From NCBI RefSeq assembly GCF_963664075.1, contig NZ_OY760916.1, forward strand, positions 1,366,001 to 1,430,000: DNA of 64,000 nucleotides, written 5' to 3'. Below are positions 18,344 to 26,716 of the stretch, one piece after another; positions within the stretch are counted from its first letter, which is position 1; every line of letters begins with the position of its first letter. The stretch comes from an uncultured Desulfobulbus sp. Its GTDB lineage: Bacteria; Desulfobacterota; Desulfobulbia; Desulfobulbales; Desulfobulbaceae. A program made the position numbers and the translations under genes. Below the pieces are notes generated by a model. The model saw only the letters and a list, made by a program, of their open reading frames with translations. It ran no database searches and was not told the origin of the DNA.

Positions 18344-19248
18344 ATGAACAAAGCCGAAATTAAACGATTCGAGTCCCTCTATGAGCGCCACCTGCAAAAG
18401 CTTGCCCTGCAAGGGAAAAGCGCCAAAACAATAGATGCTTACGGCAGGGCTGTGCGTCGACTGGTCTCATATTTCGATTGTTGCCCCGACAAACTCAGCG
18501 TACACGAGTTGGAAGAGTATTTTGCCAAATTGGTCAAGGGGTACTCCTGGAGTACAGTCAAGCTGGACAGGCTCGGTCTCATGTTTTTTTGGAAACACGT
18601 TCTGGAGACAGACTGGCAATGGCTCAATATAGTCAAAGCACCTGTCGTCAAAACCATTCCGGATATCCTGACCCGTGATGAAATCGGCAGGATCATTCAT
18701 GGCTGCCGGGAGCTCCGTTACCGCGTCTTTCTCTTCACCACCTATTCCATGGGGCTTCGCCTGGAAGAAGCCTTGTCTCTTCAGGTCGGCGATATCGATA
18801 CCGGCCACATGAGAGTTCATGTCCGTCGTGGCAAGGGGCATAAAGATCGTCTCGTTCCCTTGCCGCACCGTACCCTGGTAGCGCTGCGCCTGCTTTGGCG
18901 TGAACACCAACATCCGAAGTTGTTGTTTCCCAATTACCGGGGATCGATGGAAACGATCCGGCAGGCGACAAACCACATGAATAATGGAGGTGCTCAGCAG
19001 GCCATGAAGGCGGTGGTCTCCTCCTGTGGAATTAAAAAAAAATCTCGATCCACAGCCTTCGCCACAGCTTCGCCACCCACCTACTCGAATCCGGCTTAAG
19101 CCTGCGGCATATCCAGGCTCTGCTTGGTCATGCCAGTCCCACAACCACAGCCCGTTACACTCATCTCACCGATGTTGCCGAACTGGATAGCCAGGCAACG
19201 ATCAATGCTTTAGTCAACTCACTGCAACTCAACCCGGCAGGGAGATAA
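18344..19248 (+). CDS. Tyrosine recombinase with -1 frameshift, copy C
   Basis: The plus-strand copy shows the arrangement directly. Frame 0 reads through ATT followed by nine A's (19034-19042) and ends at 19099. The -1 frame gives [16 protein letters not shown] and continues to TAA 19246-19248. The total is about 301 residues. HxxR, the second His and the Tyr nucleophile lie only in the shifted part, so the unshifted 251-residue form should be inactive and might act as a regulator. Confidence 0.83.
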
Positions 19249-19250
19249 CT

Positions 19251-20300
19251 ATGGACCTGGCCACTCTTGTTCACCAATATTACGATGTCTTCATGGCGCG
19301 GTTCGGCAAAACTATCCTGCCGGACCAACGCAAGGCCCTTGATGCGATTCTCCGTTGCCGAACGCCTGCTTCCGGAGAACTCTACGTGCAGTGCCCTGAC
19401 TGTCAGCAAGGTCAGTGGCGCCCGCTCTCCTGTGGCAACCGCCATTGCCCACGCTGCCAAAATCACCTGACCAGTCTCTGGATCGACAAACAACGGGAAA
19501 AGCTCCTGCCTGTGCCCTATTTCATGGTGACCTTTACCTTGCCCTATCAGCTGCGTTCGTTGGCTTATCGTCACCAGGGAGAGGTCTATTCGCTCATGTT
19601 CCGGTGTGCTGCCGAAGTCCTACGTTCATTCGCCCGCAATGCAAAATCTTTGGGCGCCGAGATCGGCATGACCATGGTCTTGCACACCCATTCAAGGAGA
19701 CTGGAATTTCACCCGCATATCCACGTCCTGATCCCTGGAGGTGGCATTGACCAACAGGCTCGGGTTTGGAAAAAGCTCTCGGGGAAATATCTCTTCAACG
19801 GTTTTGCCTTGGCCAAAGCCTTTCGCGGTAAGTTCCTGGCCGGAGCAGATGCTATCGGCTTGCGGATCACAGACAAAGTCCCGAAAAAATGGGTTGTCCA
19901 CTGCGACCATATGGGCACCGGCGCACCGGCCTTGAAATACCTCGCAAGGTATTTGTACCGAGGCGTGATTGGAGAAAAAAACATCGTTGCCAATACCAAC
20001 GGCGAAGTAACCTTTAGGTACCGGGACAGCGCTACCGGGACAATGCAGAAGAGGACGCTTAGGGGAGAAGAGTTTCTGCGTCTGCTTCTTCAACATGTCC
20101 TGCCAAACGGGTTTAGGCGGCTGCGCGAATATGGATTCCTGCACGGGAATGCGAAAAAAATCCGTATGCTGGTCCAGTTGGTCCTGCACGTCGTTATCAG
20201 GCCGCAGCCGCCCCGTCCCCGACCAGTGTTTGCTTGTCCGCACTGCAAGCAAACGATGCGTATTGTGTGCTTTAGAAATGATTACCGCCAACCTGGGTAA
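19251..20300 (+). CDS. IS91-family HUH transposase, copy C
   Basis: Identical in protein sequence to copies A and B. It starts 2 nt after the recombinase stop. Confidence 0.9.
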   Translation: MDLATLVHQYYDVFMARFGKTILPDQRKALDAILRCRTPASGELYVQCPDCQQGQWRPLSCGNRHCPRCQNHLTSLWIDKQREKLLPVPYFMVTFTLPYQLRSLAYRHQGEVYSLMFRCAAEVLRSFARNAKSLGAEIGMTMVLHTHSRRLEFHPHIHVLIPGGGIDQQARVWKKLSGKYLFNGFALAKAFRGKFLAGADAIGLRITDKVPKKWVVHCDHMGTGAPALKYLARYLYRGVIGEKNIVANTNGEVTFRYRDSATGTMQKRTLRGEEFLRLLLQHVLPNGFRRLREYGFLHGNAKKIRMLVQLVLHVVIRPQPPRPRPVFACPHCKQTMRIVCFRNDYRQPG

Positions 20301-20550
20301 CCTTTAAGCGAGGCGCCGCTTCACCGTCAAGAAGCACACGGGAGGAAAACTCTTTTATGAGCAGCGAGCCGCTTTTTTACGCCTGATACAGGCGAATGCA
20401 TTCCTACGTCCTGCGTTCAGCACTACCATCCTGGTAGTGCTTCCAGCATATTCCAGAGCAATATTTATTTCCTTTGTGAGACCGGGCTTGTCCAACCCCG
20501 GATAAGATTGTGGTTCGTTCGTGCCTCACTCACACAATCTATCCTTGTTC

Positions 20551-20880
20551 GTTATCCAAATAGCCTGCGACTGGTGACAAAGTGAAGATTATCCGAACAA
20601 TTCATCAACATACACTCAAAGACGGATATTTACACTGTGTATCCATGGTGTTATAAACTATCCCCATAGGGAAGTCAGGCTTCACATTCGAGCATAAATC
20701 TACGGCTCAGTTCAACCGCATTTTATCAGCAATCCCGCTCGAGCAGCAGGGCTTCGAAGAGTATTCCTGTGCCTGATATGAGGCGATGAAACGAGGTTTT
20801 TCTGGGCGGGACTACTGATAAAACACTCTTAGTTGGACTACTGATAAAACACTCTTAGTTATGTGCTCATGGAGTTTTGA
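20551..20880 (+). other. Gene-free stretch, probable tail of second IS91-family element
   Basis: No gene is visible. It probably holds the displaced end of the second IS91-family element. It ends in two tandem copies of a 26-bp unit, 20809-20834 and 20835-20860, each finishing in TTAGTT. The internal junction is a perfect GTTRRRY core (GTTGGAC, 20832-20838), and the second GTT starts the next cassette. Confidence 0.55.
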
Positions 20881-21210
20881 ATGATTTTTTGGGGAACATT
20901 TGGAATTTTTATGGCCTGCCTCATTCTTGAAAGTATCACATCATGGATGTTTATTCGTGGCAGCAAGAAGAAGCATCCGGAACTATGGGTTCATGCAGGT
21001 GAACCGACTCTGATGGGAAACGGCGACTTAATTAGCGCCTGGCCACTAAATAAGTATTTGATGAACAGATCTTATTCAGAGATAAGTAATGAATCCGCAA
21101 TAGCATTTGCGGAGCGCTTGAGGCTTCCATTTGTCCTAAGCTACTTCTCGGCTTTGATATCGGTAGTCATTTTCTTTGTCTGTCTATTCTTCTTCGGTAA
21201 GCCTGAGTAA
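20881..21210 (+). CDS. Small two-TM cassette membrane protein
   Basis: This 109-residue protein has an N-terminal hydrophobic helix (GTFGIFMACLILESITSWMFI) and a C-terminal one (LSYFSALISVVIFFVCLFFFG). They flank a soluble loop with HPELWVHAGEPTLMGNGDLI. Its own core GTTATGTGC and the R'' GCACATAAC match perfectly, so it is an intact cassette. Function is unknown. Confidence 0.65.
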   Translation: MIFWGTFGIFMACLILESITSWMFIRGSKKKHPELWVHAGEPTLMGNGDLISAWPLNKYLMNRSYSEISNESAIAFAERLRLPFVLSYFSALISVVIFFVCLFFFGKPE

Positions 21211-21211
21211 T

Positions 21212-21321
21212 GCACATAACAATGCCAATCAGTCTGACGGCTTTTCCGTTCCTTGTTTTGCGGTTTAACGCTACGCTACCGCAAAACAATCCACTACAAA
21301 GCCGCAGCTGTTGGCGGCGTT
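21212..21321 (+). other. attC site
   Basis: R'' GCACATAAC (21212-21220) is complementary to the cassette start. The body is TTTTGCGGTT/ACCGCAAAA, and the crossover G is at 21319. Confidence 0.85.
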
Positions 21322-21476
21322 CTTGGCGACTTCGTCGCCAAGAATCGCGGAGCTGACTTCGTCAATCTCCTTGCCCTGTCGCTTCGCGCCAGAACAAGGA
21401 GCTTGACCAGACACCGCGCACCACACAATCAAGCTGCGCTTGCTTGCGCGGCACACGGCGCTGGTCAGCTCCGCGA
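21320..21476 (+). repeat. 157-bp structured attC-junction element, copy 4
   Basis: Reference copy: 5' arm 21320-21330, loop TTC 21331-21333, internal block 21334-21357, 3' arm 21464-21476. Two inner hairpins lie between, one with CTCCTTG/CAAGGAG arms (21361-21406) and one with CAAGC/GCTTG. Confidence 0.92.
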
Positions 21477-21490
21477 TTATGTGCCAAGGG

Positions 21491-21718
21491 ATGAAACAAA
21501 AAATACAAATAGAATCCGAAATGGATATATTGAAAAGCTATCCACTAAAATCAAATGTTCAGGGATGGTATTTTCGAATATCTGAAATAGCAAATAATGC
21601 CTACCAAGTTGAAGGAACGGATCGATTTGGAAGAATTGTATCTCGACAAGGTGACAATCCAGACGAGTTGATTCAATCTTGTGAAGAATATGCTAAAGAG
21701 TTGATAAGCCATGAATGA
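21491..21718 (+). CDS. Small cassette protein, first of an overlapping pair
   Basis: The product is 75 residues from ATG 21491; ATG 21479, right at the cassette start, is an alternative. WYFRISEIANNAYQVEGTDRFGRIVSRQG suggests a small beta-rich fold. The stop overlaps the start of the next gene by 8 nt, so the two are translationally coupled. A two-gene cassette of this size fits a toxin-antitoxin or effector pair, but no family was recognised. Confidence 0.5.
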   Translation: MKQKIQIESEMDILKSYPLKSNVQGWYFRISEIANNAYQVEGTDRFGRIVSRQGDNPDELIQSCEEYAKELISHE

Positions 21719-22070
21719 TAAAGTTCATCAGATACTTTCAATTCTCACATGGGATATAGCCGATTATGTTTTTCAAAGGACAGGCAAGAAAAGTTATTCC
21801 GCTTCTGATCTCAGGCAGATCTACAATATCACAAGACAGGACATCTACGATTTCATCGAAAAAAATGGTCTGCCTGAAAATGTATGTAAAACCGCTCCAT
21901 CACAAAGAGATGGAATGTACTTATTAGAAACTTCCAATAAATTTGAAGTCTATTATCAAGAAAGAGCGTGTAAATTTGATTCAGAGACATTCAAGGATAG
22001 GAACAAAGCCATCCGCTATTTACTCGATGAAAAGATTTATCATAGCGGTATTCAACTAAAGGACACATAA
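21711..22070 (+). CDS. Cassette protein, second of an overlapping pair
   Basis: This 119-residue protein was not recognised. It has a helical N-terminus (HQILSILTWDIADYVFQRTGKK) followed by SASDLRQIYNITRQDIYDFIEKNGLPENV, which looks like a small DNA-binding-type helical bundle. Its TAA stop lies in R'' CACATAAC. Confidence 0.5.
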   Translation: MNDKVHQILSILTWDIADYVFQRTGKKSYSASDLRQIYNITRQDIYDFIEKNGLPENVCKTAPSQRDGMYLLETSNKFEVYYQERACKFDSETFKDRNKAIRYLLDEKIYHSGIQLKDT

Positions 22071-22122
22071 CAACGGCATTGTGAGCGACGGCAAAAAGCC
22101 GCCGCGCCACATGCCGGGCGTT
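22064..22122 (+). other. attC site
   Basis: R'' CACATAAC (22064-22071) complements the TTATGTG that follows structured element copy 4. The crossover G is at 22120. Confidence 0.85.
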
Positions 22123-22277
22123 CTTGGCGACTTCGTCGCCAAGAATCGCGGAGCTGACATCGTCAAGCCCCTTGCCCTGTCGCTTCGCGCCAGAACAAGG
22201 AGCTTGACCAGACACCGCGCACCACACAATCAAGCTGCGCTTGCTTGCGCGGCACACGGCGCTGGTCAGCTCCGCGA
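22121..22277 (+). repeat. 157-bp structured attC-junction element, copy 5
   Basis: Full length, with small changes (ACATCG loop, AAGCCCC). The following TTATAACC pairs with the cassette's R'' GGTTATAAC over nine bases. Confidence 0.9.
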
Positions 22278-22299
22278 TTATAACCACTAGGGAGAGCGG

Positions 22300-22689
22300 A
22301 TGAATCACTACCTATTTGTTTCACCAGATAATCTAGATGGTAGCGCGCTTGAGTCTATCGAGGCATTAGACAGTGTTTGCGACGATTTTTATTCAGTAGC
22401 TCTTGAGAATGGCCAGCAGTTAGCAATTCTGCTTAAGCTATTAAGCATTGATGATTATCAAGAAATAGAGTTACCGGAAAGTGAAGACTTTGAAAGTTTA
22501 ATTGATCTTTCAAGCTATAAGATTCCTGAACTAAGCAAAGACGAATTTGACGAGCTCTATGACGATTGGCTGCGTGAATCTGGCCGAGAATCAAATATGG
22601 ATGAGTATGGCCAGCTTATATTTCTACATGGGCAAGCAAGTGACTGGAATCAAAGGCAGAATAAGGTCGTTCTTCGTGCAAGGTTATAA
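22300..22689 (+). CDS. Hypothetical acidic cassette protein (129 aa)
   Basis: This acidic protein (many Asp and Glu; QEIELPESEDFESLIDLSSY) is preceded by GGGAGAG as a ribosome site. No known domain was recognised. The acidic character and size resemble immunity or antitoxin-type cassette proteins, but this is only an impression. Confidence 0.5.
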   Translation: MNHYLFVSPDNLDGSALESIEALDSVCDDFYSVALENGQQLAILLKLLSIDDYQEIELPESEDFESLIDLSSYKIPELSKDEFDELYDDWLRESGRESNMDEYGQLIFLHGQASDWNQRQNKVVLRARL

Positions 22690-22790
22690 CAAAGCCGTGC
22701 ACAGCGAGCAATTTTTCCGTCGCTTTTTGGTGGCGGGCGCTACGCTGCCACAAAAAATCAACTACAAAATTGCCGCGTGACGGCGGCGTT
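22682..22790 (+). other. attC site
   Basis: R'' GGTTATAAC is at 22682-22690 and the crossover G at 22788. The stem is TTTTTGGTGGC/GCCACAAAAA. Confidence 0.85.
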
Positions 22791-22945
22791 CTTGGCGACT
22801 TCGTCGCCAAGAATCGCGGAGCTGACTTCGTCAATCTCCTTGCCCTGTCGCTTCGCGCCAGAACAAGGAGCTTGACCAGACACCGCGCACCACACAATCA
22901 AGCTGCGCTTGCTTGCGCGGCACACGGCGCTGGTCAGCTCCGCGA
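22789..22945 (+). repeat. 157-bp structured attC-junction element, copy 6
   Basis: Full-length copy. The following TTAAATGC pairs with R'' GCATTTAAC of the next cassette. Confidence 0.9.
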
Positions 22946-22978
22946 TTAAATGCCTCGAATCCAACAAAGGAAGCTGAA

Positions 22979-24526
22979 ATGTTAAAACTGATTCATACAA
23001 TAATTGTTCTATCTTTTCTGTTTTTACCTCCTATTTCTAATGCCAAAGATCTTCCTAAATTTTTTGAATCTATACGACAGGAAACATTGTTTCCTAATGG
23101 TATAAACGAGTGGAAATTACAAAAAAACATAGAGGGGGAAAATTATTTCCTGCTCCAGTGGGAAAACCCATCCAAACACGAAATCACATTAAAATATCGT
23201 GAGGCAACTCCTAATACGATCCAGGCAGTGTTCCAAGGAATGGGAGAAGAGATAGATAAAAACTTAAAACAAGTCGGTGGGAATATAGTTCGTTTAAAGG
23301 AATTTTTTGCCGTCATTCTCATCAATGACACTCAGTGGAACCATTCGGTAAATATGCTATATGGCACTCCAGAAGGAGCTTATTTTTGGAAATACAAAGT
23401 CCCCAACACTTTTGAAACCGATTACGAAAATTACATTACCGCCATCACACAAGTTGCGCGCAAGCATCAATACGATGTGGCCCTAAAATATGGCAATGTG
23501 GTTATGGGCCGGTGGGGAGGTCCTGTTCATGAATTTGCCAAATTGCTTGCCGGTAAAAATGATCCAATGACCAAAGATGTATACAAACATTTACTACAAA
23601 CCAGCCCCTCAAACTATGATGCACAAATAGAATATACTTCAATAACAAGCAACAAAGATGAGGCCAGCCAAAGTGCCCGGATAGTTGAAAGAGATGCAGA
23701 GGAAAAAACCCTCCTAAACACCGCTGCCAAAATTTTAAACAAAGATATTCCTACACTCACTTCCTACCCATTCCTCAATGTTAAGGACAAGGGGCTTAAG
23801 GTTATACTCATCCCATTAGACCCCTGTAATCCCTGGATCCTTGACGAAATATCAGAGACTTACGAAAAGATTACCTCAATTCCTGTGATTGTGAGAAGGC
23901 TTCCTGTAAACTGGACAGCCCCTGAGCCTACACGGTCTGCTTACAGGCCTTATCTCGAAAAAATTGCCTCAAATATTTGGAAGACAAAATCTGATTTTAG
24001 TAATTGGCCTTTATCAAAATTGAAAGATGAAATAATGAAAAAAGCAGAAGAGGAAGGCCCCCAAGCTGTCACCTCAATTAACCAAATTTTCAAAAAAATG
24101 GACGAGGCAGGATATCAATGGGATGTAGATCCCATAATGAATTGGCTCTCTCAGGCAATTGTTCCTTATTATTCAAAGGATCCAAACACAATGGTAGTTG
24201 GTATTACAGAGCTGGATATTTTTTCAGGGGAAACCAATTTTGTTTTCAGTGTGTACGGTGGACGCCAAAACTCGCTCGTTAGTATTTTGTCATATGCCAA
24301 AATGCGAGCAAAGCTCACCGGGGAAAATCAATCAAGAAAGCGATTGACCGAACGTGCTGCAAAAGAGCTGGTTCCTGCAAGTCTTAAAAAACTTAACATT
24401 CCTCGGTCCACGGACCCATCTTGCCCTTATTCTTATTCGAGCGGTTTGCAACGTCTGGAAGAAAAGACTCTAAACCTTTCGGAGCCTGTAAAAAAAGAAA
24501 TAGAAAGAATCAAAAACAGCATTTAA
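22979..24526 (+). CDS. Large secreted hypothetical cassette protein
   Basis: This 515-residue product is unusually large for a cassette. It has an N-terminal signal peptide (LIHTIIVLSFLFLPPISNA, cleavage after NA near residue 22). The start ATG is preceded by AAAGGAAG. No domain was recognised; the body is soluble, Lys-rich and has few cysteines. It is probably periplasmic or exported. Its TAA stop lies in R'' GCATTTAAC. Confidence 0.65.
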   Translation: MLKLIHTIIVLSFLFLPPISNAKDLPKFFESIRQETLFPNGINEWKLQKNIEGENYFLLQWENPSKHEITLKYREATPNTIQAVFQGMGEEIDKNLKQVGGNIVRLKEFFAVILINDTQWNHSVNMLYGTPEGAYFWKYKVPNTFETDYENYITAITQVARKHQYDVALKYGNVVMGRWGGPVHEFAKLLAGKNDPMTKDVYKHLLQTSPSNYDAQIEYTSITSNKDEASQSARIVERDAEEKTLLNTAAKILNKDIPTLTSYPFLNVKDKGLKVILIPLDPCNPWILDEISETYEKITSIPVIVRRLPVNWTAPEPTRSAYRPYLEKIASNIWKTKSDFSNWPLSKLKDEIMKKAEEEGPQAVTSINQIFKKMDEAGYQWDVDPIMNWLSQAIVPYYSKDPNTMVVGITELDIFSGETNFVFSVYGGRQNSLVSILSYAKMRAKLTGENQSRKRLTERAAKELVPASLKKLNIPRSTDPSCPYSYSSGLQRLEEKTLNLSEPVKKEIERIKNSI

Positions 24527-24606
24527 CAATTGTATGCAGCAGATGGCGATAAGCGGGCGGCGCTAATGCGGCAAGCTTATTGGCGCCACTGCTGATACAT
24601 GGCGTT
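24519..24606 (+). other. attC site
   Basis: R'' GCATTTAAC is at 24519-24527 and the crossover G at 24604. The body pairs GCAGCAGATGGCG with GGCGCCACTGCTG. Confidence 0.85.
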
Positions 24607-24761
24607 CTTGGCGACTTCGTCGCCAAGAATCGCGGAGCTGACTTCGTCAATCTCCTTGCCCTGTCGCTTCGCGCCAGAACAAGGAGCTTGACCAGACACC
24701 GCGCACCACACAATCAAGCTGCGCTTGCTTGCGCGGCACACGGCGCTGGTCAGCTCCGCGA
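24605..24761 (+). repeat. 157-bp structured attC-junction element, copy 7
   Basis: Full-length copy. The following TTGTGCA pairs with R'' TTGCACAAC at 25083. Confidence 0.9.
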
Positions 24762-24807
24762 TTGTGCATAGGAAAAATAGAACGATTAAGCAAAAGTCAA
24801 ATGTAAG

Positions 24808-25023
24808 ATGATTGAATCCTTTCTTGAATTTATAAAAGATCCAAAAAAGATATTTTTATTTTTGGTAAACGCCCCTGTCTATTATTTATACTACAAAATA
24901 ATATTTGGAGATGCACAAAACCTTGGAGACAGTTTTAGACAATCTTCACAAATTGATATTGTCTCTTTTGGTCAAGGCAACTTGCTAGACGATTGGTGGC
25001 ACACGGCAAAGATTATTTGCTAG
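24808..25023 (+). CDS. Short hypothetical cassette protein (71 aa)
   Basis: One hydrophobic helix (IFLFLVNAPVYYLYYKIIF) is followed by a soluble tail. It looks like a small membrane protein, or the 5' part of a gene shortened by mutation. No homologue was recognised. Confidence 0.4.
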   Translation: MIESFLEFIKDPKKIFLFLVNAPVYYLYYKIIFGDAQNLGDSFRQSSQIDIVSFGQGNLLDDWWHTAKIIC

Positions 25024-25082
25024 GTATTTCTATGTTACAAAACCGTCAATATGGAATATTTATACATTTATTATTAACTATT

Positions 25083-25148
25083 TTGCACAACCAAACATTG
25101 CAGCGGAAACCGCAAAGAGCGCGGTTCTCGCTGAATTTATCGTTAACC
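25083..25148 (+). other. attC site (66 bp, no insertion)
   Basis: R'' TTGCACAAC is at 25083-25091 and R' GTTAACC at 25142-25148. The stem is CAGCGGAAACCGC...GCGGTTCTCGCTG. Confidence 0.85.
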
Positions 25149-25150
25149 TC

Positions 25151-25606
25151 ATGAATGACAAGAGCATTAAAATAGAAGCAGAAGCAAAAGTCTTGGCTTT
25201 AAAATATGGTGCAATATCATTAGAAGAAATTATTGAATGGTCAGACGGAAAAATTCAATCTGATGAAAAACCAAACATTGCTTTTATTGAACTTTCATTA
25301 TCAAAATCATTAGGTGAAGCACTTTCAGCACTCAATGCTTTTGGGCAATCAGGAAGCAGAGAGGAAGTCTCTAAAATTGCATTCAGATATTTTTATAACT
25401 CTTTAAAAGGTGGGCATGGGAATTTTCAAAGAATATCAAAAGCATTATTCGATATGGTCATGAAAGATTACTCCCCATCTTCTGATGCAAATGGCCCAAT
25501 GTGGTCATTTTGGGACGACCTAGATTTAGCAATTGAAGGGACATACGGTAATGCTGATTTAATAAAGCAAGAAATGCTCGAATTCTTAAATAAATATAAA
25601 GGTTAA
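25151..25606 (+). CDS. Hypothetical cassette protein (151 aa)
   Basis: This soluble, mostly helical protein (AEAKVLALKYGAISLEEIIEWSDGKI...ALSALNAFGQSG) starts 9 nt after the core GTTAACC. The fold pattern resembles cassette immunity-like proteins, but no family can be named. Confidence 0.5.
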   Translation: MNDKSIKIEAEAKVLALKYGAISLEEIIEWSDGKIQSDEKPNIAFIELSLSKSLGEALSALNAFGQSGSREEVSKIAFRYFYNSLKGGHGNFQRISKALFDMVMKDYSPSSDANGPMWSFWDDLDLAIEGTYGNADLIKQEMLEFLNKYKG

Positions 25607-25658
25607 CCATCTGTTGGTAGGGACGCGCAAACAGCCGCGCACCCCACAACAGCACGTT
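25600..25658 (+). other. attC site
   Basis: R'' AGGTTAAC (25600-25607) complements the cassette start GTTAACCT. The crossover G is at 25656. Confidence 0.8.
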
Positions 25659-25813
25659 CTTGGCGACTTCGTCGCCAAGAATCGCGGAGCTGACTTCGTC
25701 AATCTCCTTGCCCTGTCGCTTCGCGCCAGAACAAGGAGCTTGACCAGACACCGCGCACCACACAATCAAGCTGCGCTTGCTTGCGCGGCACACGGCGCTG
25801 GTCAGCTCCGCGG
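25657..25813 (+). repeat. 157-bp structured attC-junction element, copy 8
   Basis: Full length, but its last base is G rather than A (CCGCGG^TTAG), which restores a G^TT at its right border. The next cassette's R'' ACAGCTAAC pairs with GTTAGCTGT. Confidence 0.9.
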
Positions 25814-25837
25814 TTAGCTGTCCAAAAGTGCCACCGT

Positions 25838-26254
25838 ATGAAAATTGGAATTGATGAAGAGTACGTTGAAATAGAGGAGCTGGAAAGAAATCCGGACGGC
25901 ACTCCGTGTGCGGGTGACGTCAACGTTAAGGTGACTTTACAGTTACAGGATTTTTCTGGTTCATACTCTGGAGTATGGCTTGAACTACCAGAAATGGAAA
26001 AATTCATTGATGAGCTAAAAGCACTAGATAAAAAGAGAATAGGTTGCGCTAAAATATCAAGCATGAGTCCAGATGAGTTCCTAATGGAGATCCGCTCATC
26101 CGATTCTTTGGGGCATATGGAAATAGAAATCCAACTGCACCGGTATCAGTATAGTGGCCCTAAGTATTGGCCTATCTATTTAAGAGGTGGCTTCGAAGTT
26201 CAACCAGATACCATTGGGCAGTTAATATCATGCTTCAAAAAACTAACCAGCTAG
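25838..26254 (+). CDS. WapI-like immunity-type cassette protein
   Basis: This 138-residue beta-rich protein has the pattern GSYSGVWLELPEMEKFIDELKALD then GHMEIEIQLHRYQYSGPKYWPIYLRGGFEVQPDTIGQL. It resembles the WapI-type immunity and related cassette families. The assignment is tentative. The start is the ATG at 25838; upstream in-frame codons lie inside the structured element. Confidence 0.5.
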   Translation: MKIGIDEEYVEIEELERNPDGTPCAGDVNVKVTLQLQDFSGSYSGVWLELPEMEKFIDELKALDKKRIGCAKISSMSPDEFLMEIRSSDSLGHMEIEIQLHRYQYSGPKYWPIYLRGGFEVQPDTIGQLISCFKKLTS

Positions 26255-26256
26255 CC

Positions 26257-26368
26257 ACAGCTAACAAGTTTGTCCAGTTGACGTTTTGGTCTACGCTTCG
26301 TTTTGGCGTGGCTGCGCCACTGTACGCCAAAACTACACTACAACCAAAACGCAACTGACAAAGGCGTT
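26257..26368 (+). other. attC site
   Basis: R'' ACAGCTAAC is at 26257-26265 and the crossover G at 26366. The stem is GTTTTGGCGTGGC/GTACGCCAAAAC. Confidence 0.85.
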
Positions 26369-26523
26369 CTTGGCGACTTCGTCGCCAAGAATCGCGGAGC
26401 TGACTTCGTCAATCTCCTTGCCCTGTCGCTTCGCGCCAGAACAAGGAGCTTGACCAGACACCGCGCACCACACAATCAAGCTGCGCTTGCTTGCGCGGCA
26501 CACGGCGCTGGTCAGCTCCGCGA
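26367..26523 (+). repeat. 157-bp structured attC-junction element, copy 9
   Basis: Full-length copy followed by TTGAACGAAGCC. The DNA to 26686 has no gene and ends at a core-like GTTTTGTCTC, so it may be an ORF-less or eroded cassette. Confidence 0.9.
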
Positions 26524-26716
26524 TTGAACGAAGCCCTGACGGGCGTACAGAGAGGATCTTCGAGCTATTACCCAAGGGATAAACATCGTGGAAAACTCAC
26601 CCGATAAATCGGGTTCGACCAACAAATAAGTTGAAGACAGGCATCAAGGATTTTTTTGGGCCGTGTGGTCGCTGCTTAACTTAACGTTTTGTCTCTAAAA
26701 AGAGGTCAATCAATAC

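Larger units (their letters stand above)
18257..20550 (+). mobile_element. IS91-like element with tyrosine recombinase, copy C (inverted)
   Basis: The element is 2294 bp and identical in content to copies A and B but lies in the opposite orientation, nested in the tail of the second IS91-family element. Read from its transposase end it again follows TAAC (GGATAAC|GAACAAGG). This is the only copy not in a recognisable attC, so the four-base target matters more than the attC itself. Confidence 0.88.

Noticed and set aside
18344..19248. Calling the recombinase a plain pseudogene because of the frameshift
   Set aside because: All five full-length copies need the same -1 shift at the same A-tract even after substitution in the tract, which fits programmed slippage better.
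20700..20860. A small RNA or rRNA/tRNA gene in the gene-free stretch after IS91-like copy C
   Set aside because: No cloverleaf, conserved rRNA sequence or promoter-terminator pair was seen.
21320..21476. Reading the 157-bp element as a standard attC site
   Set aside because: It lacks RYYYAAC and GTTRRRY boxes in the normal order and usually ends A^TT. Genuine attC sites lie next to it and match their own cassette starts.
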